From Gracilaria domingensis (lineage: Eukaryota > Rhodophyta > Florideophyceae > Gracilariales > Gracilariaceae), in assembly GCA_022539475.1 (NCBI GenBank), contig VCMS01000103.1, positions 99,692 through 163,691 on the forward strand: a stretch of 64,000 nucleotides of DNA. The letters are read 5' to 3'. Of the stretch, positions 44,701 to 55,389 are shown in pieces (position 1 is the first letter of the stretch; each line of letters opens with the position of its first letter). Under the pieces are notes generated by a model. That model was not told where the DNA came from. It saw nothing but the letters and a program-made list of their open reading frames with translations, and did not search any database. The translations under genes and the position numbers were made by a program.

Positions 44701-45646
44701 CGCCTAAGCCCGCGCCGCGGAGGAAGCGAGCGATAATCGCACCTTCGTTGAAACAAGCAGGCGGGGGATGATCTGCTGCAGCGGCAGCCGCAGCAGCCGG
44801 CTGAGCCGGAATAAGAGCCGGGATGGGTACCGGAAGAATCGCAGAAGCGGGAGCGATGAACTTGAAGTCAGCCGCCGAGGCGGAACCGACAACCGGAGCA
44901 GAGCCGGTGCTATCCCCCACAGGGGTCGCGTCGATCTCTTCGATCATCTCGATGTCATCGCCTCCCGTGTCTTCCGGTTCATTATCTACCATTGGGTCAT
45001 TCCCGAGGTACTCTCGGTAGTACTCGTCAGAGTTCACGAACGCGGTGGAGTGATCGGCCGGCATGCGCCGGAGAGCAGAATGGAGCTTACTCGCCTCGTC
45101 GGCAAAGATCTCCCGATAATCCCACCGGTCGAAGAAGACAAAGTTGCCCGCGAGAGCGGTATTTCTTCCCAGACCTCGGCCGTAACCACCCGAGTTCGGG
45201 GAATCGCCAAGACCACTCTGAGACAGAGGCACCTGAGTCCAGTCGACACTATTAATGTAATCGAGAAGGCTCAGCACCTCGTCGTTGTTGGCGCGAGCCC
45301 CGAGGGGGACTTACAAGTCCAAACTTCGGATAGCTGCCCGCACGACGGGTGGGATGAACCACAGTCGATACTGGTCATATTTTTCTGCGAGGATGAACGC
45401 CGCGGTGCGGACCGCCCAATCGGTGACGACAACTGACCACAACCAGGTACGGGGATCTGTGGGCAGATAAAACCCTAGATAGGTGCAAACCGCGGGCAAC
45501 TCGATGTAGCACCCCTGGCACGTCTCTAGGTAGCTCCACCACTCTTGTAGAGGAACATAAAGACCCTGTCGGTGCGTCGCCGCGATGTGGCGGATTTCAA
45601 CGTTCTGATACGGAGCAGAATACCAAAGTTGGGATCGAGACCGCCT
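44678..45646 (-). pseudogene. Element B antisense gene, C-terminal half
   Basis: The minus frames 45,646-45,311 and 45,277-44,678 continue the antisense gene whose N-terminal half lies at 55,976-56,890 beyond element C. The shared landmarks with element A are YLG, DQYRLWFIP and DYINSVDWTQVP. A stop separates the two frames. The last 120 residues are an acidic stretch and an Ala/Pro-rich tail. The reading frame drawn beyond 45,652 towards 45,775 belongs to the element C LTR, not to this gene. Confidence 0.6.
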
Positions 45647-45651
45647 CTCAT

Positions 45652-46232
45652 TGTGAGATAGCGCCGTCTGGCGAAAGAGTCCTAGAGGCGCGATCCGAGT
45701 AAGTTCGTAAGCGGGGCGTGTAGTCCCGTGATCGGGTCGGGTATAAGTGTAACGCGTGGAAATGAACTCCAGCACCCGGCGGTCGTAGGGAGACTGGGCG
45801 ATTGGGAGCGTCAGGCGCGGTCGAGATACGCGCGTTAAGTCCGAACGGCTTGTAAACCTAGTAAATGTCCCGCACGGTGTAGTATCGCAGGTCTGTTTTA
45901 GCGAACTAGTAGTTTGGAGCGGTGGTGCTTACCTTTTACTAGTTGGGCGTACGGGAGGAGTGAAGGTGCATAAGTAGCACCTCGACGCTGCAACTCACCT
46001 CGTACAGTCCGAGTCGGTAGCCTGCCCACGTGGCGAAAATATCCAGAGGTGGAGCCGGAGCCATCTATCTACAACTATGGTACGTGTAGTTCCTATCGTG
46101 CAAATCCGCACGGCGTGCCATCTCCTGACACATGGGACACCTTCCATGTCCAGCCAGCCTCTGGCGCAACCCTTCTTACCTGCCATACCGATCGGGTGAA
46201 GAATATCAAAGCGCTGACTTCACTATACTACA
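45652..46232 (-). repeat. Element C 3' LTR (left copy)
   Basis: On plus it begins tgtgagatagcgcc and ends cactatactaca. On the element's own strand it reads TGTAGTATAG ... GCTATCTCACA. It is the partner of 55,390-55,970, the same length with no net indel. It contains three CCGTNCGG octamers (45,841; 45,870; 46,106), all conserved in the partner. Confidence 0.92.
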
Positions 46233-46886
46233 GACCACCCTCCTAGAATGCGCGGCGTCCACGACGCGCCAAGGAGATTCATCCGTACGGTATGCGCCAC
46301 TGAAGCAAAAACGCTGTATTGTATCCAACTCAGTTACGTTCCGATGTGGGCACCACCGACGGCTTTCATACCCCATACCGATTTTCTTTTCTACAGCGGT
46401 CCGAACGGTAGTCACACGTACAACGAGAGGTGCAACTTCTCCATTCTGAGCGGTGGAGAACGGCGCCGTAATCGGGAAGAAGTGAACTTCCTTGACGACG
46501 TTCCTACACGACCGGCCGGAGTGTCGTCCGGGAATGAATTCATCCGAACGCTGACGTAACTTGCTTTCTGAATTGGCGCAGAGAACATTCTCGTTGAACG
46601 ACGGCAGGAAACCTAGCGGTCCTCGAATAGTCCCGTAGTTGCCGATAGCCAAAGTTAGATTGCAGTAAACAAGTCGACGGCTGGTATGCAGTTTCCTGAT
46701 ATTCCATATCGGGCTTCCAATTAGTTTCACACTCCTGCGTGCACATCTAGGCCTTTCAAAGAAGCCAAAAATTTCGGACGACACATGTCGATCCGTTAGC
46801 ATCATCGACGAGGACTGTGGAAGTGCCCACGGTCCATGCCCAAGACAGTCCCCCAGAAGCTGTGAGAGCTCCAGAACACTCGTCAT
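46206..46886 (-). CDS. Element C extra ORF in env-like position
   Basis: A 226-codon frame from ATG 46,886 runs in the same sense as gag-pol and ends 27 bases inside the 3' LTR. I see no signal peptide, transmembrane segment or known domain. It is moderately basic with scattered Cys and His, and its middle reads VYCNLTLAIGNYGTIRGPLGF. It sits in the position where gypsy-class elements carry an env or accessory gene. It lies next to the block densest in CCGTNCGG octamers, so a DNA-binding accessory protein is one hypothesis. The frame may also be fortuitous. Confidence 0.35.
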   Translation of the reverse strand: MTSVLELSQLLGDCLGHGPWALPQSSSMMLTDRHVSSEIFGFFERPRCARRSVKLIGSPIWNIRKLHTSRRLVYCNLTLAIGNYGTIRGPLGFLPSFNENVLCANSESKLRQRSDEFIPGRHSGRSCRNVVKEVHFFPITAPFSTAQNGEVAPLVVRVTTVRTAVEKKIGMGYESRRWCPHRNVTELDTIQRFCFSGAYRTDESPWRVVDAAHSRRVVCSIVKSAL

Positions 46887-49236
46887 ACTACAATAACGAG
46901 CGGTTTCTTCTTCGTCGACGACCTACCAACTTCCACTGAATCGTTCGATTCTCATAGGAGAAGGTTTTACCCGAGCGGGTCATCGTTTGTACGCTTATGC
47001 CTCATTTCCAACGGACACAATCCGTACGGTTTAAAACCTCCTTCCTCACGGTCTCCAGTGAACTTTGGTATGCTTCTTTTCCCGTTTGGGCAAAACATGC
47101 TCCCTCCTGGTTGGTATAGACCCGTCCAGGTATGAATAATAAGAGTATTCTAAGATTTTTTAAAGGTAAGGTCGAAATATCTTCCGCCTTCGGTTACCTG
47201 CATTCGATTCAACACTTAGTTCAGGCGGTAAAAGATATCCGACCTGTGCGCCGTAGTCGTACAGAATGCTGCCAAAGACTCTCCAATGTCAGTGGAGTCA
47301 TGTAGCTTCGCTTCTGGCTTGGCAGTCTCCGAGCGGTGCTGATCAAGTCTTCTTACCGCTGCGGAGCGATACGCGAAATGGGGAAACCGTTACGTTACGG
47401 CCAAAATTTGTCTACCGTTCGGAACCTCCACCGAGAACCGGCCCCGAATTGGATTTAAGACACGTCCACTTCGGAAGGAAGACCGCTACCGGCTTCTCTC
47501 ATGTCTTGCATTGAGAGCTTCATCGAATTCAGTAACGCGACAATACCGTTCCGGTGTACTCCAGCAATACGCCTCACGTACGCGGCAGTTATATACCGTA
47601 CGGAGTCCGCAAACTGTGCGCGAAGGATCGCCAGTCAGTACCGTTCGGAACAATCAGCTTCGAGTCTGCATGAATTCTCGTTCCGTTTCGGTCTATTAGC
47701 AGTCGTCCTAGTGCAACGTGGCCGTGCATCTTTCCTGCTGTTGCGGTTCCAAACCGACCTGAAATTTTCATCGCACGGCACTGCGACAGCGTCGCCGATG
47801 ATACCATAGAGAGCCCAAGCATCCGTGCGGACTATGCGCCGTGCACGCGTGCTGCGCGCGCGCACAGTTCGCTTTGCCCGAGTGCCCGGCGGCGGCGGAG
47901 GTGGCGCTCAAAAAACTACGAATTAATCCCGGCCGGAGTGCATGCGCCCGGTGGGCGCTTCGGTAACCGATTCGGTACACAGTATTGCACGTAGCGGCAT
48001 GCGCGTGCACCCAAAAAAATCATAAAGTATTTTGACCGTGCGCGGAGTTCAAATCGGCCTTTTTCAGCGATTGAAACGCCACCGTTTCGGACATACAGAG
48101 CAAACAATGAAACGGCGATTTTGACCCCGTACGGGCATGCAATTTCCGTGAGGGATTTTTTAATTCGCATTGCAAGTAACCGTGCGGCGTGCCGGCGCTC
48201 CGGCTCCGTATACGCTGGTTAAGGTAGTACAGTACGGCGCACTGGAGCTGCGCTGTATTCGCTGTACATGCTGGCACTGGCGCTTTTGTCGGGGGTGTCT
48301 GTCCCGCGCGGTACTTGAACTTCCCAGGTTGGCTTCTCATGTGTCGCACGTCCGCCTCGGTTACCGTGCGCGCGATGTCGATAGAGTCGGCTGCGCGTAC
48401 GTGCAACCTACAATGGAGGTACGCTAGCCCGTTCGGTGTCGCTCCAGCGATGTTGTAGAGGCCTAAGCGCAGTCACGGAGCGCATCTAAGACCGCTCGAA
48501 GTACGAAGCCCCGAAAGGACGGGGAGGAGCCATGACCGTTTTCCGTTCGGTAAGAACCTTGTAAACCACAAAGGGAGCTCTGAGGGACCGTCCAGAGTTG
48601 CGCAAACGATAGCGGCAGGCAGTGAAGCCTTCCAGGGAGTCACTAAAGGCCGATATGAGTACGAAGCCTTTTGAGGGTGAGGGGAGACTATGTCAGACTT
48701 CCGTTCGGTAAAGGAGCCGAAGCGGGGAAGCCGCATGGTGTACTCCATCTGTCGTCCTTCCGTGCCGTTCGGAGTAATTGTGAACGCAAAATGCCGGAAC
48801 CAGTAGCTCCGTAGTTACGATAGTTAGCACGTCCATTCTGATCAAAGTCCAGGGACCGTCGTACCTTGCAGAGAACCGTTCGGGAGTCAAGGAATTTGGG
48901 GAGTGATCCACCCCTCCTATTTTAAGGCGACTCCGTTCGGCTTACGCGTTTCCAGTAGCGCGCGAGAAAGTGCTGCGGGATGTTCTCCGGGGGTTCCCAT
49001 GAATCATGTGCAGCACTGCCTCCATACCACCGTACACGGTAAACCATCCCGTGCGGAGGGTCATCAGAGACTCAGTGAGCAAGGATTTTATCCACGACTC
49101 CAGTTGTGTCCGCATGGTTCTCAGTAGACGCAGACGGTTCAGTTAGATTGTGAGTAGATTCCGAAACGGGTTCCTCAGTTACAGGACCTTCCGGGCCGGG
49201 TTCTACGATGCGCTGCCGCTCGGTTGTCACTGGCTG
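46887..49236 (-). other. Element C non-coding block rich in CCGTNCGG
   Basis: No frame here shows similarity or length suggesting a gene. The block carries 14 exact CCGTNCGG/CCGNACGG octamers (first bases 47,022; 47,415; 47,596; 47,641; 47,823; 48,127; 48,180; 48,429; 48,543; 48,701; 48,766; 48,876; 48,933; 49,049). It also has several near matches with one extra central base. The spacing is 45 to about 390 bases. This is the highest density in the window. Confidence 0.7.
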
Positions 49237-50904
49237 TCACCGAATCTGAGTAGGAGCGCGTGTGACGCCTTCGATGCTGACGGTATCGTGTATACCGTCA
49301 ACTTCGATTCTGACAGTAGATTCCGTTGCGGAAATGACCTTGTAAGGTTCCGTCGTCTTCGGCAACAGCTTCCGTGACGTGCGGTCAGGTTTTTCGAGAA
49401 CACCTCCAGTCAGAGTGGTCTTCGGGCGATCAAAGAACACCTCCTCTCCGGCAGTGAAGCGTGGAGTTGCCCGTACGGATTTGTCGAAGTTCTCCTTATA
49501 CCGGCGTTGTGCGTTCGTCAGACGGTCCGCGCGGATTGAAGTGTAGCCTTCAAAAGGCGTAGGATGTAACGCTTCATCTGAGCAGGCGTAGATTGTGTCG
49601 GCATAGCAGGATCCGTAGCGGAGCTCGGCTCATCAAGGAAAACGTTCGGCGGAACGCGGGTTAATGCCAAGTCGAATGGTGTGATGCCCGTGCTTGGGTG
49701 AACTTGTGGATTTTATCCGTACGTGAGTGGCTGTACATATTCGTGCCAGTTCGACTGGTCATTCGCAACGTGGTCTCGCAAGCGCTGTACCAGAATAAGA
49801 TTGAACCGTTCGGCCTGGCCATTCGTCTGAGGATGGTATGCCGTTATGGTGACGTGTTTCGTACCCAACGAGCGACAAACTTCCTCGAAGAACTTCGCGA
49901 CGAATTGATGTCCGCTATCGGTGAGTAAGTAGTTAGGGATCCCGTATGGATAGACCCAGTCCTCGAGAATGTTTTGGCCACAACCGGAGCAATGGTAGAC
50001 CGTAGCGGGATAGCTCTGCAGAGATTTGTGAACCGGTCGGTGATCACCAAGATGTATTCAACCCCGTTCACGGACTTGGGAACAAACCGACAATGTCCAT
50101 AGCCACGAATTCGAGTGGGCCTGATGCGAGGAATAGCTTCAATCGCTTCTGATGGCGATGTCGCGTACCGCAGACAGCGCCACACGAACGGCAATCCCGA
50201 ACGGTTTGATATACATCGTTGGCTATCTGTGTCCAATAAAAGCCCCTGCGGAGAGTGCTGTACATACGAGTTCCGCCCTGGTGTCCTTCCAAGCGCGGAT
50301 AGTGCGATAGATAGAGCACGCACGGAACAAGTGCGCGGGGCACCACCTTCTGCAGTGCTCTGTCCAGGGGCAAGCGGTGATTGAAAACTCGGTGGCGGTT
50401 AACGTCGAAGACGGTAATTCCGTTACTGACGTTCTTCCGTACGGACTTGCAGTACTCATCATCGGCCTGAGCTCGCATGAGCTCTTCCAGGGTGACCGGT
50501 CGGACTTCAGTTTCCTCCTCCACGATAGCCATAACCTCAGGGCATCCGGTCGGTGCATTCTCGTCGCACCAGTCGACTGCGACATCCTTAATGACTTCGC
50601 TTTCGACAATGACATCCGCTATGAGGTCTCCATCATCTTCCGTTTGGTCTGCTAACAAGAGACAAGGGATCTCCTCGTCAAGAGGAGTCTCGTCTTCACC
50701 GTCTGTTTGGATTCGTGAGAGCGCATCAGGGGCCCGGTGTTCAATGCCCGGTCGGTGTACGATATCAAAGTCGTACTCCATGAGACGAAGTCGCCATCGA
50801 GCGAGCCGTCCAGAGGCATCCGCCAGATTGAGTATCCACTTCAGCCCGTGGTGATCCGTTCGGAGGGTAAACCTTCCCAACTCTAGATACGGGTGGAGGT
50901 GCAA
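49237..50904 (-). pseudogene. pol: Element C RNase H end and integrase
   Basis: The first frame (50,904-50,068) starts in RNase H (LRTDHHGLKWIL, HRPGIEHRAPDALSR). It continues into the integrase zinc finger (HYPRLEGHQGG, then RDCRSC) and the first catalytic Asp (FVAMDIVG). Later frames carry VITDRFTNLCRAIPL, the second Asp near 49,915 and the Glu block near 49,830 (YHPQTNGQAERFN). The C-terminal domain at 49,440-49,237 reads EPYKVISATESTVRIEVDG, like element A. At least three frame changes occur after 50,100. Its divergence suggests decay or sequence error, since the LTRs are still about 95% alike. Confidence 0.75.
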
Positions 50905-50966
50905 TATTGCCTACACTACCGCGAAGCATTCCCGTTCGGTTGTGGAGTAAGCCAGTTCGGCTTTCG

Positions 50967-51899
50967 TTAAAGAGCGACTGCAGTATCTGATAGGGAGAAG
51001 ATCACCGTCCGGTTGCTTCTGCAACAAGACGCACCCGACTTGTTTGTTACAGGCGTCAGTGTCCAGAACGTACGGATATCCTGACGCGGAGTGGCTAGGA
51101 TGGGAGGCCGTATTAATCGTTGACGGAGCTCGTCAAATGCTTCATATTCCGTATCGTTCAGTGTCTCGAAGTTGACCGGTTGGCCTTTCTTGAGTTTGTG
51201 GTTTAGAGGAGTCGCAATTCGGGCAAAGTTCTGCACGAAGCATCGAAAGACGTTGCAGAGTCCCAAGAACGACCGTAGCTCCGTCTGGTTGGTGGGTGAT
51301 TTAGCGGCTTGGATAGCATCTTGAGTCTTCGTAGAGACCTGTATCTTTCCCGCACGGAAAACGTGGCCCAAGTAATCCACAGTACCACTACTAGTGGTAA
51401 AGAAATAGCACGTATCCAGACGTAGAGTTACTCCAGACCGTCGGAGGAGTGATAAGATAGTCCGAACATGGTCGTAATGTTTAACAACCGTGCGAGAGTA
51501 GATTATAACGTCATTGAGATAGATCAGCGCGTACTGCCATTTCACACGAGGCAGTATGATATCCAGCGCTCTCTGGAAGGTCGCTGGTGCGTTCTTCAAT
51601 CCGAACAGGACTCGAATATACCGATACAGTCCCATATGGGAAGTAAACGTGTTCTTATCCCGGTCGGCTTCATCCACTTCGGTCTGCCAATATCCGCTGT
51701 TGGTGTCCAGGGTGGAGAATATCTTCGCCTCCCCGAATGAATCGATACACTCGTTCATTCTCGGTAATGGATAGGTGTCCCGAACGGTAACTGCGTTAAG
51801 ACGGCGGTATTCTACACAAAAGTGCAGATTGCCGTCCTTCTTCTGGGCGAACACGACCGGGCTCGCCCACTCGGCCGATGAAGGCTCAATTACACCCAT
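50967..51899 (-). CDS. pol: Element C reverse transcriptase
   Basis: A 310-codon open frame covers the RT domain: ASPVVFAQKKDGNLHFCVEY, then RRLNAVTVRDTYPLP, FSTLDTNSGYWQTEV, LFGLKNAPATFQRALDIIL, LGHVFRAGKI, and TELRSFLGLCNVFRCFVQNF. The catalytic box reads YLND instead of YLDD. The first Asp of the pair is replaced by Asn (codon AAT at 51,513-51,515 on the minus strand), which should abolish polymerisation. The frame is otherwise well preserved. It begins inside the domain because the upstream sequence is in another frame. Confidence 0.85.
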   Translation of the reverse strand: MGVIEPSSAEWASPVVFAQKKDGNLHFCVEYRRLNAVTVRDTYPLPRMNECIDSFGEAKIFSTLDTNSGYWQTEVDEADRDKNTFTSHMGLYRYIRVLFGLKNAPATFQRALDIILPRVKWQYALIYLNDVIIYSRTVVKHYDHVRTILSLLRRSGVTLRLDTCYFFTTSSGTVDYLGHVFRAGKIQVSTKTQDAIQAAKSPTNQTELRSFLGLCNVFRCFVQNFARIATPLNHKLKKGQPVNFETLNDTEYEAFDELRQRLIRPPILATPRQDIRTFWTLTPVTNKSGASCCRSNRTVIFSLSDTAVAL

Positions 51900-52133
51900 C
51901 TCCAGCTAAGATTTATAAATCAAATTCCAACGAATATTTACATTATTTACTTCTTTAATTGGATCGGGTGCTTCGCGACTGCAATACGGCCTAAGTGACC
52001 GTCCCACATATCTTGAGACGGTCTGAGCAGCTCGATAACCTTATTCCGTTCGGATCGGAACTCAGAAAACAACTACACTTTTGAGATCCAATCCTCTTCC
52101 ATGCGCGTCGATGGTTCTGTCCGGCTGGGACAC

Positions 52134-53030
52134 TCAAGTCCGTATCGGAAAGAGACTCGGAGTTGGGGCCCCCTCCTTAATTTCGTCGCTCCGAGGCGAG
52201 AATTGTGGAGATATCAGAGCGATTGGAGATGGAAGGGCAAGTCCCACAATGGTTCCTTTGTGTAGGCATACCGGGCGGTCGGAAAAGTTAGCCACCTGAA
52301 CATAGAAAGAGATATCCGGTCGAAGTTCCATTACACCGTTAGGAAGAAGAATGAGTTCTTCTCTATGAGCCGTACGGTGGTGTCCTTGAATAAATATCAG
52401 ACCAGCGGCCTTGGTGGTTACCAGAACGTGAGATCCCGACATCGGAGGTATCGTAAGCGGGCGGGCAACGCGAATCTTATTTGACGGTGTCGTCCGGTCC
52501 GTAGTAGGAGAAGGGTTCTGAGGGTATCCGTGCGGAGTTGTACTTCGCCCAGATGCAGATTGAATAACCACGGGGTGTGAGTGCCGTAGCACGACCGTCC
52601 GTTTCGGAGGTAGAATCGCCAAAACATATCTGTCGATAAACGAGGTACTGAGAAGGCAGCTGACCGCAAGGTTGCTGGCTACCAAGAACGGTACCCGTAC
52701 GTGCAAAACTCCAAATTGTACCAGTAGAGGTACAACACCGAGAATGTCGATCCGATTACGGGAAGCATCCGTAATGTTCTTGACCTTTCGTGGTTGTAGA
52801 TGCTTCTTCCAGTGCGGCGGGAGGTGCCGCTCATGGATGAGATTTGGGCCGGCGCCAGTATCTAGAACGCCCGTAAGTGGATACATTACCGATCGGGAAA
52901 AGCCGACGGAGAAATTAACTTTACAATGGACGCTGCTCATCAACATAACTGCCGTGGCCGACTCATACTCATCCAAAGCGTGTAAAAGCGACTGTTCGTA
53001 CGGATCTGAGGCATGATCCGTACAGTCCAA
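52134..53030 (-). CDS. Element C protease region
   Basis: An open frame of 298 codons carries the retropepsin motif GVLDTGAGPNLIHERHLPP at about residues 56-74. The flap and C-terminal regions follow (VSCLLSTSFIDRYVLAILPP). A long linker reads GSHVLVTTKAAGLIFIQG and ends VCLHKGTIVGLALPSPI, equivalent to the 'NQVIGS' linker of elements A and B. It lies between gag and RT in the expected order, and the active site looks intact. Confidence 0.8.
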   Translation of the reverse strand: MDCTDHASDPYEQSLLHALDEYESATAVMLMSSVHCKVNFSVGFSRSVMYPLTGVLDTGAGPNLIHERHLPPHWKKHLQPRKVKNITDASRNRIDILGVVPLLVQFGVLHVRVPFLVASNLAVSCLLSTSFIDRYVLAILPPKRTVVLRHSHPVVIQSASGRSTTPHGYPQNPSPTTDRTTPSNKIRVARPLTIPPMSGSHVLVTTKAAGLIFIQGHHRTAHREELILLPNGVMELRPDISFYVQVANFSDRPVCLHKGTIVGLALPSPIALISPQFSPRSDEIKEGAPTPSLFPIRT

Positions 53031-53068
53031 TTTGGTGAGACACTTCGGCTCTGGAGGACGGTGCGCCT

Positions 53069-54873
53069 CTACGAGTCCTCCGTCCTGTTTTCCTGCTTCA
53101 CTGCTGCGTTCTCCTCGACAACCATGACCGTTTGGGGGGCAACAGAGCGTCCCACAGGAGCATCGTGGACAGGCGTGGCCGAACGTACACCACTAGAAAT
53201 GCGAGCGGAGCCGTCACGGTTGCAATACCCCTCCTCTCGACGGAGATGGTAGTTCTTCTCCCGTGCGGCAAGAAGAGCTTCTCGAACACTGGGCGGGATC
53301 ATCTTGCAATGATCCGGTCCCCTGGAAAGGCAGATCCGACACGGGCGATCGATCAGCCGTCTTTGAGAGTGCGCTGGCTGCGCAGCCGTTTGAGGCGTAA
53401 TGGCAGTCGCCGTGCGGTAAGAGTCCGACCGGGAATAATTCGAAGATGACGACGGCGTCGTCGGCACCGACGGAGTGGAGCTACGTTGCCCGAATGCCAG
53501 TACTGCTTCGCCATCGTCCGAGTCGGTGGAGAAAGTTTCCGTTTCGGTGCTGTGCAAGCTCAAGATCTTCCTTCCCTTTGAGCGGTTTGTTGCTACCTGA
53601 GTTCCAGACGGACGCAGCGTTGGCGTTTCAACCCGAACGTATTGACGTTTCGCCGAACTGGGCGTGTCACCATATATGACTCGGCGTACCTCGCGAGCGC
53701 ATCGTAGCGAATAGTCGGATGCGTCGTGAGGTGGTTACGCACCTTCGCCCGTATGGAAGGCAGTAACCCCTCCACAAAGAGGGACTTCACTCTCCTGTCG
53801 GAGAAGACATTGCCGCAGCAGAAGGCCTTCGTCCACAGTTTCTGAGAGTATTCCGTTTCGAACATCCCAGAAGACTGGCGGTAGAGAATGATATCGGCAT
53901 AGGCGTCGGCAATGACTTCATCCGTAGCGTACGTAGTCAACAAAAAGTTGACAACCTCCGAGTACGTACGGAGCATCTCACCCCGTCGTACATCATCGGC
54001 ACCCGTTTCTCCCGAGAGCCTGGACTGGATCAAAGCATGAGCCGGTCCGGTCAGGTAGAATTGGAAGCCCCAAAGCGCTGCTCCCTCGGACAGTCCGTTG
54101 TGGTTGCAAGCAGTCTTGAACCGTTGCAGAAAGTTCAGGACTGATATAGAATCCGCCCCGGAGAAGAAATGTAGCTTCATCTAGACATTCAACTTCTTCT
54201 GGTAGCGCCCAATCTTTCGCGCTGCACTCACATTATGCCGGTGACTGCGGTTGTCTAACCGATACGTACGGTAGTCCACCACCTTGGTGAACAGTTCGTT
54301 CAGCGGTCTGATGCGCCTGGGCGCTGCCTTCTTCGAACGAGAACGATGCCGATCAGAGCGGCGTTTGCGATCAGAACGGTCTGAGTTCTCGTCACTGTCA
54401 GTTCTGGAAACGGCATCAGAACTATCCGAGCGGTCAGAATAAGTATCCGAATCAGAAGAGCGTCATTTCTGTCTACGACGATGTCGGTTCTTCCGAACGC
54501 GAGGGTGATCCGAAACGGAGGAATCATCAGCCCTACCGCCCTTCTTGCGGCGGCCTCTTCTCTCGTCTTCAGAAGAGTCGTATGAATCTCCGTCCAGGTC
54601 ATCTCGATGAGGAACTACCGGGAGGACAGGAGCCATGGGGGCACTCTGCTGGCCCCCTTCTGGGTGCGGCTCATTGTTCCGCTCGGCAGGTAAGTAGCCA
54701 GCGGCTAAGTCCGGCCGGCCAAGTAGAGACTTAGAAAGGGGTGACAACGTTGCCGGTGCCGTGTAAACTGCCGGTCGGCCTTCCTGTTCACCTTCACCAA
54801 GTCCGATCGGTATCAACTGTTGTATAATTGCCTCGGCAGTCTCGCGGACTGTCGGGGTGGTTACTTCGGTCAA
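53069..54873 (-). pseudogene. gag: Element C gag
   Basis: The frame from 54,873 opens MTEVTTPTVRETAEAIIQQL and is rich in acidic and RS-like stretches. A stop and frame change occur near 54,465. The capsid-like core is at 54,180-53,593 (ISVLNFLQRFKTACNHNGL, then YLTGPAHALIQSRL, SQKLWTKAFCCGNVFSDRRV, LFVEGLLPSIRAKV). The last frame (53,563-53,069) has a Cys/His group CRICLSRGPDHC, a variant of the CCHC knuckle with changed spacing. The capsid core is homologous in layout to elements A and B but clearly diverged. Confidence 0.7.
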
Positions 54874-55370
54874 GAACTCTGGGAGGCGTTCATGAAGATA
54901 ACGCCTAACCCGAACGGGAACACGAGCTTCAATTTCGTTCTTCAGCTTGTAATGCCCGTAAGGCTCAAGCTGTTTCTACAGTTCTGGAAGAGTCTTCGGC
55001 GTACGTTCCAAAGTGTTCTGTCCGGTCGGAGCAGAGAGTTGCGGAAGCCACTCTGCTCCGTCCAAACTCACTGGAGCTTCATTATTCCGGTTGGAAGAAG
55101 CGGCGGCGGCCCTGGAGAGCCTCGAGTACTTGCGCAAAAGTACCTCGGGGTTCTGCAGGCGGAAGTCGGGGGCCGGTGCAGTGCCACGGGCTCTTCGGCG
55201 GCCAACCGAAGCGGTATCCGAAGCGGTCTGCGGTAGAGGCTAGACGGACTGAGCCAATTCTATTTCGACATCAACCCTTACGGTCGGTTCCACATTTGCG
55301 TCACGTGCATTCATCACGAGATATCTTCTTCAGATCTGTTGGTACTCCGTACGGAAAACACGAATCCCAC

Positions 55371-55388
55371 TTCTAAGTCGGGAGACCA
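55371..55388 (-). other. Element C primer binding site
   Basis: Reading the minus strand, one base after the LTR end comes TGGTCTCCCGACTTAGAA. This is the complement of a tRNA 3' end with CCA and has the same pattern as the element B site. Confidence 0.7.
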
Positions 55389-55389
55389 A

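Noticed and set aside
45652-45775. Extension of the element B antisense frame into the left LTR of element C
   Set aside because: The sequence is LTR, also present at 55,390, and the true continuation of the gene is beyond element C at 55,976.
49698-49928. Plus-strand 76-codon frame in element C
   Set aside because: It is a shadow of the integrase core on the minus strand (YHPQTNGQAERFN block).
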